Assembly (NCBI RefSeq): GCF_900110505.1
Contig: NZ_FODZ01000003.1
Coordinates: forward strand, 105,062 to 169,061
Direction: 5' to 3'
Source: Luteibacter sp. UNC138MFCol5.1
GTDB taxonomy: Bacteria > Pseudomonadota > Gammaproteobacteria > Xanthomonadales > Rhodanobacteraceae
DNA: 64,000 nucleotides
Every line of letters begins with the position of its first letter. The stretch's first letter is position 1. Positions 58,520-64,000 of this stretch are shown in pieces. The position numbers and the translations under genes are program-made. The notes under the pieces are model-generated. The model worked only from the letters and a program-made list of their open reading frames with translations, was not told where the DNA came from and searched no databases.

Positions 58520-59527
58520 TCAGCGCACCCCGAAGTACCACCCCACGAACACCGCGAAGACGCCGTAGAGCAGCCCGATCGGCATCAGCCAGCGGGCCTC
58601 GACCGCGCCGCGGCGGAACATCGTCCACAGGGCGATCACCGCCACCATCGTCACGGCACCGGCCACGATCAGCGGCGTGTCGAACAGCCACGGCGTCGCG
58701 AACAGGGCGAGCGAACTCGGAATGGTGGCCTGGATCATCATGGCGCCGGAGATGTTGGCCAGCGCCAGCCGCTCCTTGCCCTGGCGCACCCAGATCAGCG
58801 CGTTGACGGTCTCCGGCAACTCGGTGGCCACCGGGCTGAGCACCAGCGCGATCAGATGCGGCGACAGGGCGAAGTGCGTGCCGAGCGCCTCCAGCTGCCA
58901 GACGAAGGTGCGCGAGGCGATGGCGATGACCAGCAGCGCGAGGACGGTCTGCAGGACGACCCAGCTCATGGCCGGGTCCGCATCGCGCGGCCGGAACGTC
59001 AGGGGTTCGAGCTCCTCGTCCTCCGGGCCGCTGGTGTCGTCGCGCATCTCGCGCCATACGTAGAACGCGTACGCGGCGAGAAAGAGCACGCCGAGCCACG
59101 GCTTCCACGCGAACGCCACGAGGCCCAGGCCGACCTTCACCACGAAGATCGCCAGGAACCAGGACTGGTCGCGGGCGAGGCGGCGGTTGTCCACGCGCAC
59201 CCGCGTGTCCTTGCGCTTCAGCCGCTTACGACCCGCATATAAAGCGAATCCGACCACCGCATAGGCGATGGTGGCGAGCACCAGCGGACCACCCAGCGCG
59301 GCACCGACGCCGATGTCGCGCGCCTCGGGCGTCTTGCCGAAGATGACGGCGACGAAGGTCACCGCGCTCTCGGGCAGCGCCGTGCCGAACGCGGCGAGCA
59401 CCGTGCCGGTGGTGGTGGCGCCGAGGCTGAGCTTGCGCCCGAACCATTCGACACCGTTGACGAAGTACTCGCAGGCGAAATAGATGGCCCCGGCGGACAC
59501 CAGGAACAGGAAACACGTCAGCAGCAT
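58520..59527 (-). CDS. CaCA-superfamily cation exchanger, probable manganese exporter
   Basis: A 335-residue inner-membrane protein with about 10 hydrophobic segments and the two alpha-repeats of the calcium/cation exchanger superfamily: GTALPESAVTFVAVIFG in the first half and SPVATELPETVNALIWV in the second. A charged cytoplasmic loop (MRDDTSGPEDEELEPL) lies between the halves. The family usually exchanges Ca2+ for Na+ or H+. A yybP-ykoY-like Mn2+ riboswitch in its leader suggests Mn2+ export here. The ATG at 59527 begins the first membrane helix; the longer frame to 59674 would run through the riboswitch and is rejected. Confidence 0.88.
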   Translation of the reverse strand: MLLTCFLFLVSAGAIYFACEYFVNGVEWFGRKLSLGATTTGTVLAAFGTALPESAVTFVAVIFGKTPEARDIGVGAALGGPLVLATIAYAVVGFALYAGRKRLKRKDTRVRVDNRRLARDQSWFLAIFVVKVGLGLVAFAWKPWLGVLFLAAYAFYVWREMRDDTSGPEDEELEPLTFRPRDADPAMSWVVLQTVLALLVIAIASRTFVWQLEALGTHFALSPHLIALVLSPVATELPETVNALIWVRQGKERLALANISGAMMIQATIPSSLALFATPWLFDTPLIVAGAVTMVAVIALWTMFRRGAVEARWLMPIGLLYGVFAVFVGWYFGVR

Positions 59528-59539
59528 GTTCAGCTTCGA

Positions 59540-59590
59540 GGCCGGGCGAGCGCGCAGAACCGATGGCACAACGACACCGCTCGCCCGGCC
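59540..59590 (-). promoter_or_regulatory. Hairpin before the CaCA start (candidate expression platform)
   Basis: A perfect 13-bp stem (59578-59590 with 59540-59552, GGCCGGGCGAGCG/CGCTCGCCCGGCC) with a 25-base loop ends 12 bases before the start codon on the minus strand. It could close off the translation start in one riboswitch state. The role is inferred. Confidence 0.55.
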
Positions 59591-59603
59591 CGGGTAAGCG
59601 TGT

Positions 59604-59742
59604 CGATGGCCAAAGGTCTCGCCGGGCCGGCGCCGCACGGATCGTGCGACGCTGCTGTTCGCGCCATGGGGCACAAGGCCGCCAAGTCTGTTGACGCGAA
59701 CTCCTCAGGGGGAACGAGGATGGCTACTCCCCAATGACATCG
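59604..59742 (-). promoter_or_regulatory. yybP-ykoY-like manganese riboswitch
   Basis: On the minus strand the leader of the CaCA gene contains, in order, GGGGAGTAGCC (59732-59722), GCGTCAACAGAC (about 59697-59686) and GGCGAGACCTTTGG (about 59623-59610). These match the conserved blocks of the yybP-ykoY aptamer, where GGGGAGUAGC and AGACCUUU flank the two stacked helices. The outer stem is CGATG (59742-59738) with CATCG (59608-59604). A TACCAT -10-like hexamer (59754-59749) would place the RNA start near 59742. The 321-base gap 59528-59848 also holds a REP-like repeat. Confidence 0.85.
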
Positions 59743-59794
59743 GCGCGGATGGTAGCACGGGTTGCAGGATGCCGTGAGACGCGTTCGCAACGCC

Positions 59795-59818
59795 GTGGGA
59801 GCCGATCGCATCGGCGAT
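59795..59818. repeat. GTGGGAGCCGATCGCATCGG repeat, single arm
   Basis: A 24-bp single copy of the dispersed repeat beginning GTGGGAGCCGATCGCATCGG, between dapB and the riboswitch. Confidence 0.75.
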
Positions 59819-59848
59819 CCCGCGGGAGCGGGTCCGTTCGCGGAAGGC

Positions 59849-60643
59849 TCACACCTTCGCGGCGATCACATCCTCGATCGTCCACGCGCCCGGCGCCCGG
59901 CCGGCGATCCACGCGGCCGCTTCGAGCGCGCCACGGGCGAAGATCGAGCGATCCGTCGCGCGGTGACCGAGTTCGACGCGCTCGCCCTGCCCCATCAGCC
60001 ACGCCTGGTGCTCGCCGACGATGTCGCCGCCGCGCACGACGGCGAAGCCGATCGTGCCCGCCTTGCGCGCGCCCGGCCGGCCTTCGCGCGTGTAGACGGC
60101 CAGTTCGTCGAGGGTGGCGCCGCGTCCCGCCGCCGCGGCGTGGCCGAGCGCCAGCGCGGTGCCGGACGGCGCGTCTTCCTTGCGGCCGTGATGCGCTTCC
60201 ACGATGTCGAGATCCCAGCCGGGCAACGCCGCGGCGGCTTCGCGCAACAGACGGGTGAGGACGGCCACGCCGAGGCTGAAGTTGGCCGCACGCAGCACGG
60301 CGATGCGCTCGGCGGCCTTCGCCAGGTGGTCCTCGATCTCCGCCGACAGACCCGTGGTGCCGGTGACGAGCGATGCCCCGCTGGATTCGCAGTACGCGAG
60401 CGCGGCGCCGAGCCCGTCGGGACCGCTGAAATCGATGACCACGTCGGCGGACTGGGACTCGCTCCAGTCGGAAAAGCGCAGCGCCGAAACGTCGCCGTAC
60501 GCCGACTTGCCCAGACGCGGCGAGCCACTCGAGACGATCGCCTGCACCAGTTCGAAGCGATCGTCGCCGCGCAAGAGGTCGAGCAACGCGAGGCCCATGC
60601 GGCCGGAGGCGCCGCTGATGGCGAGACGGATGGGGCGGGTCAT
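59849..60643 (-). CDS. dapB: 4-hydroxy-tetrahydrodipicolinate reductase
   Basis: DapB reduces HTPA to tetrahydrodipicolinate with NAD(P)H in lysine and diaminopimelate synthesis. The 264-residue protein has the nucleotide-binding GASGRMG (residues 11-17), GTTGLS, and the catalytic segment EAHHGRKEDAPSGTA with its His and Lys. It is downstream of dnaJ on the same strand, separated by a REP element. Confidence 0.97.
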   Translation of the reverse strand: MTRPIRLAISGASGRMGLALLDLLRGDDRFELVQAIVSSGSPRLGKSAYGDVSALRFSDWSESQSADVVIDFSGPDGLGAALAYCESSGASLVTGTTGLSAEIEDHLAKAAERIAVLRAANFSLGVAVLTRLLREAAAALPGWDLDIVEAHHGRKEDAPSGTALALGHAAAAGRGATLDELAVYTREGRPGARKAGTIGFAVVRGGDIVGEHQAWLMGQGERVELGHRATDRSIFARGALEAAAWIAGRAPGAWTIEDVIAAKV

Positions 60644-60694
60644 GCGGTGGCCTTCCGATCAGGATGAACGAGGATCGTAGCAGGCGCGCCACAC

Positions 60695-60791
60695 GTAGGA
60701 GCGCGCCCTGCGCGCGACATCTTTGCGCCGTGAGCGACAGGCCCTGCTGCTCACGGCCCCAAGAGATGTCGCGCGCAGGGCGCGCTCCTAC
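60695..60791. repeat. GTAG-type REP element (copy 3)
   Basis: A 26-bp perfect inverted repeat starting GTAGGAGCGCGCCCTGCGCG, between dnaJ and dapB. The centre holds a second stem GCCGTGAGC/GCTCACGGC, so the whole element can form a two-tier cruciform. It lies within a codirectional gene pair, unlike the other two copies. Confidence 0.88.
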
Positions 60792-60801
60792 GGGGGCGGG
60801 C

Positions 60802-61935
60802 TCAGGAGGTGACGCGCGACCAGAATTCCTTGACGCCGTCCATGAAGGTGTTCGAGCGCGGCGTGTGCTTCGCGGCTTCCTCGCCCACGAACGTCGCTTC
60901 GAGCTGCGTGAGGATCTCGCGCTGCTCCTTCGTCAGGCGCACCGGTGTCTCCACCACCACCGTGCAGATCAGGTCGCCGGTACGGCCGCCGCGAACGGAT
61001 TTGACGCCGCGTCCGCGCAGGCGGAACTGCTGCCCCGTCTGCGTTTCCGGCGGCACGTTCACCGCGACCTCGCCTTCCAGCGTCGGCACCTGGAGCTCCG
61101 TGCCGAGCGCGGCCTGGGCGAAGCGGATGGGCATTTCGCAGTAGAGGTCGGACCCGTCGCGCTGGAAGATCGCATGCTCGCGCACGCGCACTTCGACGTA
61201 GAGGTCGCCCGCCGGCGCACCGGCCGGACCGGCTTCGCCCTGCCCCGTGAGGCGGATGCGGTCGCCGTTGTCGACGCCCGCCGGAATGCGCACGGACAGC
61301 GTGCGTTCTTCCTCGAGGCGGCCTTCGCCGTGGCACTTCTTGCAGGGCTTGTCGATCTTCTGCCCCGAACCGTGGCATGTCGGGCACGCCTGCTGGATGG
61401 AGAAGATGCCGTTCTGCATGCGCACGCGGCCATGGCCCGCGCACGTCGTGCACGTGGACACCTTGCCGTCTTCCGAACCCGTGCCGTTGCAGTGGTGGCA
61501 GTTGACCTGCGTGGGCACCTCGATCTTCTTCTCGACGCCGAACACGGCTTCCTCGAGATCGAGGTCCATCATGTAGCGCAGGTCGGCGCCGCGGCGCGCG
61601 CGCTGGCGTCCGCCGCCCGCACCGCCGAAGATGTCGCCGAAAATGTCACCGAAGATGTCGCCGACGTCGCCGAATCCGGCGCGATTGCCGCGACCGCCAA
61701 AACCGCCGTTCTCGAAGGCGGCATGGCCATACTGGTCGTACGCCGCGCGCTTCTGCGCATCGGACAGCACGTCGTAGGCCTCTTTGGCTTCCTTGAATTT
61801 GTCGATCGCTTCCGGATCGTCCGGGTTGCGGTCGGGGTGGTACTTCATCGCGACGCGACGAAAGGTCTTCTTGAGGTCGCCCTCCGTCACGGTGCGTTCG
61901 ACACCGAGGACTTCGTAGTAGTCGCGCTTGCTCAT
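60802..61935 (-). CDS. dnaJ: Chaperone protein DnaJ
   Basis: DnaJ is the co-chaperone that stimulates DnaK ATPase and delivers clients. The 377-residue protein has a J domain (1-70, with HPD in YHPDRNPDD) and a Gly/Phe-rich region. The zinc domain has four CxxCxGxG repeats ([32 protein letters not shown]), followed by the C-terminal substrate-binding domain. It lies downstream of dnaK after 127 bases. Confidence 0.98.
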   Translation of the reverse strand: MSKRDYYEVLGVERTVTEGDLKKTFRRVAMKYHPDRNPDDPEAIDKFKEAKEAYDVLSDAQKRAAYDQYGHAAFENGGFGGRGNRAGFGDVGDIFGDIFGDIFGGAGGGRQRARRGADLRYMMDLDLEEAVFGVEKKIEVPTQVNCHHCNGTGSEDGKVSTCTTCAGHGRVRMQNGIFSIQQACPTCHGSGQKIDKPCKKCHGEGRLEEERTLSVRIPAGVDNGDRIRLTGQGEAGPAGAPAGDLYVEVRVREHAIFQRDGSDLYCEMPIRFAQAALGTELQVPTLEGEVAVNVPPETQTGQQFRLRGRGVKSVRGGRTGDLICTVVVETPVRLTKEQREILTQLEATFVGEEAAKHTPRSNTFMDGVKEFWSRVTS

Positions 61936-62016
61936 CGCGGGTGTGCTTTCCCTGGACGGACGAACGCGCCGACGGGAAACCCCTCGGCGCGATCGGTCCG
62001 GTCAACTGTTGGCCAC

Positions 62017-62042
62017 GCGCCGCGGGCATCCACCCGCGGCGC
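62017..62042 (-). other. Hairpin between dnaK and dnaJ
   Basis: A perfect 10-bp stem (GCGCCGCGGG / CCCGCGGCGC) with a 6-base loop lies 20 bases after the dnaK stop. There is no T-run. It may be a partial terminator or RNA processing site that lowers dnaJ relative to dnaK. Confidence 0.55.
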
Positions 62043-62062
62043 TTCGTTGCTGATCGGACGAC

Positions 62063-63988
62063 TTACTTGTGGTCGTCCTTGACCTCGGTGAACTCGGCAT
62101 CGACCACGTCGTCCGGCTGGGCCGAACCGCCGCCCGGCGCCGACTGCTGCGCGGTGTCCTGCGCGCCGCCCGACTGGGCTGCCGCCGCGAGCGACTGGGC
62201 CGCCTGCTCGAGGTTCGCGATCTTCGACTCGATGGCCTCCTTGTCCTCGCCCGTCAGCGCCTTCTCCAGGTCGGACACGGCGCCGTCGATGGTGGCGAGC
62301 TGGTCGGCGGGAATCTTGCCGCCGTGCTCCTTCAGCTGGCTACGCGTGGCGTGGACGAGCTGGTCGCCACGGTTGCGCACCTGCACGAGGTCGTGGAACT
62401 TCTTGTCTTCCTCGCGATTCGCCTCGGCGTCCGCGACCATGCGCTGGATCTCGTCTTCCGAGAGGCCCGAACCGGCCTTGATCTCGATCTTCTGTTCCTT
62501 GCCGGTGTCCTTGTCCTTCGCCGACACGTGCAGGATGCCGTTGGCGTCGATGTCGAAGGTCACTTCGATCTGCGGCGTGCCGCGCGGCGCCGGGCGGATG
62601 CCCTGCAGGTCGAACTTGCCGAGCGACTTGTTGGCGTTGGCGCGCTCGCGCTCGCCCTGCAGCACGTGCACGGTGACCGCGGTCTGGTTGTCATCGGCCG
62701 TGGAGAAGACCTGCGAGGCCTTGGTCGGCACCGTGGTGTTCTTCTCGATGAGCTTGGTCATCACGCCGCCCATCGTCTCGATACCGAGCGACAGCGGGGT
62801 CACGTCGAGGAGGAGGACGTCCTTGACCGAACCGCCCAGCACGCCACCCTGGATCGCGGCGCCGACGGCGACGGCTTCATCCGGGTTGACGTCCTTGCGC
62901 GCTTCCTTGCCGAAGAAGTCCTTCACGGCTTCCTGCACCTTGGGCATGCGGGTCTGGCCACCGACGAGGATCACCTCGTTGATGTCCGATACGCGCAGGC
63001 CGGCGTCGTTCAGCGCGGTGCGGCAGGGTTCGATCGTGCCCTTGACGAGGTCTTCCACCAGCGACTCGAGCTTGGCGCGGGTCAGCTTGATGTTGAGGTG
63101 CTTCGGACCCGAGGCATCGGCCGTCACGTACGGCAGGTTGACGTCCGTCTGGTGCGCCGACGACAGCTCGATCTTCGCGCGCTCGGCGGCGTCCTTCAGA
63201 CGCTGCAGCGCGAGCTGGTCCTGGCGCAGGTCGATGCCCTGCTCCTTCTTGAACTCTTCGACGAGGTAGTCGATGACGCGGTTGTCGAAGTCTTCGCCAC
63301 CCAGGAAGGTGTTGCCGTTGGTCGAGAGCACTTCGAACTGCTTCTCGCCGTCGACGTTGGCGATCTCGATGATCGAGACGTCGAACGTACCGCCGCCGAG
63401 GTCGTACACCGCGATCTTGCGATCGCCCGTGGCGGTCTTGTCGAGACCGTAGGCCAGCGCGGCCGCGGTCGGCTCGTTGATGATGCGCTTGACGTCGAGA
63501 CCGGCGATCTTGCCGGCGTCCTTGGTCGCCTGGCGCTGGCTGTCGTTGAAGTACGCCGGGACGGTGATGACCGCCTCGGTGACGGCCTCACCGAGGAAAT
63601 CCTCGGCCGTCTTCTTCATCTTCATCAGCACCTTCGAGGAGATCTCCTGCGGCGCCATCTTCTTGCCGTCGGCCGTCTGCACCCACGCGTCGCCGTTCTC
63701 ATGCGCGACGATCGCGTACGGGACGAGCTTGATGTCCTTCTGCACTTCGGCGTCGGTGAACTTGCGGCCGATGAGGCGCTTCACCGCGTAGAAGGTGTTC
63801 TTCGGATTGGTGACGCTCTGGCGCTTGGCCGGCGCACCGACCAGGACCTCGTTGTCCTTGGTGAACGCGACGATGGACGGCGTGGTGCGATCGCCTTCCG
63901 CGTTTTCGATGACGCGCGCGGTCGTACCTTCCATCACTGCGACGCAGGAGTTGGTCGTACCGAGGTCGATGCCGATGATCTTGGCCAT
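62063..63988 (-). CDS. dnaK: Chaperone protein DnaK (Hsp70)
   Basis: DnaK is the ATP-dependent Hsp70 chaperone. The 641-residue protein has the ATPase domain (1-385) with [17 protein letters not shown] and the phosphate-binding [14 protein letters not shown], the linker [16 protein letters not shown], and the substrate-binding domain. The lid and disordered tail end in [14 protein letters not shown]. The gene is complete at the window edge, with its Shine-Dalgarno (GGAGTAAC) at the last bases; its promoter and any grpE or hrcA neighbour lie outside. Confidence 0.98.
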   Translation of the reverse strand: MAKIIGIDLGTTNSCVAVMEGTTARVIENAEGDRTTPSIVAFTKDNEVLVGAPAKRQSVTNPKNTFYAVKRLIGRKFTDAEVQKDIKLVPYAIVAHENGDAWVQTADGKKMAPQEISSKVLMKMKKTAEDFLGEAVTEAVITVPAYFNDSQRQATKDAGKIAGLDVKRIINEPTAAALAYGLDKTATGDRKIAVYDLGGGTFDVSIIEIANVDGEKQFEVLSTNGNTFLGGEDFDNRVIDYLVEEFKKEQGIDLRQDQLALQRLKDAAERAKIELSSAHQTDVNLPYVTADASGPKHLNIKLTRAKLESLVEDLVKGTIEPCRTALNDAGLRVSDINEVILVGGQTRMPKVQEAVKDFFGKEARKDVNPDEAVAVGAAIQGGVLGGSVKDVLLLDVTPLSLGIETMGGVMTKLIEKNTTVPTKASQVFSTADDNQTAVTVHVLQGERERANANKSLGKFDLQGIRPAPRGTPQIEVTFDIDANGILHVSAKDKDTGKEQKIEIKAGSGLSEDEIQRMVADAEANREEDKKFHDLVQVRNRGDQLVHATRSQLKEHGGKIPADQLATIDGAVSDLEKALTGEDKEAIESKIANLEQAAQSLAAAAQSGGAQDTAQQSAPGGGSAQPDDVVDAEFTEVKDDHK

Positions 63989-64000
63989 TGAAGTTACTCC

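Noticed and set aside
59528-59674. N-terminal extension of the CaCA exchanger by 49 residues
   Set aside because: The extension would be encoded by the riboswitch and its hairpin, has an Arg/Pro-rich composition, and precedes a normal membrane-helix start.

Overview
The window is a dense, high-GC gammaproteobacterial chromosome segment. Its content points to the Lysobacterales (Xanthomonadales), most likely a Rhodanobacteraceae member such as a Luteibacter or Dyella relative; this is inferred from gene order and families, not from a search. Supporting points are the order rpoE-rseA-mucD-lepA-lepB-rnc-era-recO, a lipoprotein secretin of the Xanthomonas XpsD kind, a lexA2-imuA-imuB-dnaE2 cassette, a 41-residue zinc-free type L36, and GTAG-type REP hairpins like those known in Stenotrophomonas. 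No prophage, insertion sequence, CRISPR array or frameshifted gene was seen.

Layout. 0-8.6 kb (minus): envelope-stress sigma factor, anti-sigma factor and periplasmic protease, followed by EF4, signal peptidase, a small membrane protein, RNase III, Era and RecO. 8.7-14 kb: a multidomain GGDEF-EAL protein coupled to an unknown gene, then a fused beta-oxidation enzyme (plus). 14-19.2 kb (minus): DUF2058, SlyX, UDP-glucose dehydrogenase, an FKBP isomerase and a CPA2 antiporter. 19.3-19.7 kb: tRNA-Ala-Glu-Asp unit with a strong promoter and terminator. 20-24 kb: DUF1249 protein, PEP synthase and its divergent regulator. 24-26.5 kb: MFS-HAD-DeoR operon. 26.5-32.5 kb: SOS mutasome lexA2-imuA-imuB-dnaE2. 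32.5-33.5 kb: two paralogous small secreted proteins. 33.7-42 kb: SelO, a secreted unknown, PAS-GGDEF-EAL, GspD secretin and 6-phosphogluconate dehydrogenase. 42-44.9 kb: SCOT subunits, a predicted C-rich-loop small RNA, a LysR regulator and L36. 44.9-45.5 kb: composite repeat array. 45.5-52.5 kb: TPR-GGDEF protein, a small acidic protein, and a two-armed redox locus (region-4-only sigma protein, LysR, SDR and Ohr on minus; carboxymuconolactone decarboxylase, cupin and ECF41 sigma on plus). 52.6-57.5 kb (minus): carA-carB-greA. 57.7-64 kb: a 2OG-Fe(II) oxygenase, a CaCA-type exporter behind a probable yybP-ykoY manganese riboswitch, DapB, DnaJ and DnaK.

Most interesting signals: (1) a yybP-ykoY-like Mn2+ riboswitch in front of a CaCA cation exchanger, suggesting the exchanger exports manganese; (2) an unannotated ~165-nt minus-strand RNA with its own promoter, two C-rich hairpin loops and a terminator hairpin; (3) an ECF41 sigma factor with its signature motifs and a self-directed promoter, close to a region-4-only sigma protein; (4) a GTAC-N4-GTAC operator overlapping the -10 of lexA2 at the start codon, implying a leaderless SOS transcript; (5) several families of dispersed hairpin repeats, one with compensatory base changes. 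Three c-di-GMP turnover proteins occur in the window (8.7, 36.1 and 45.5 kb).
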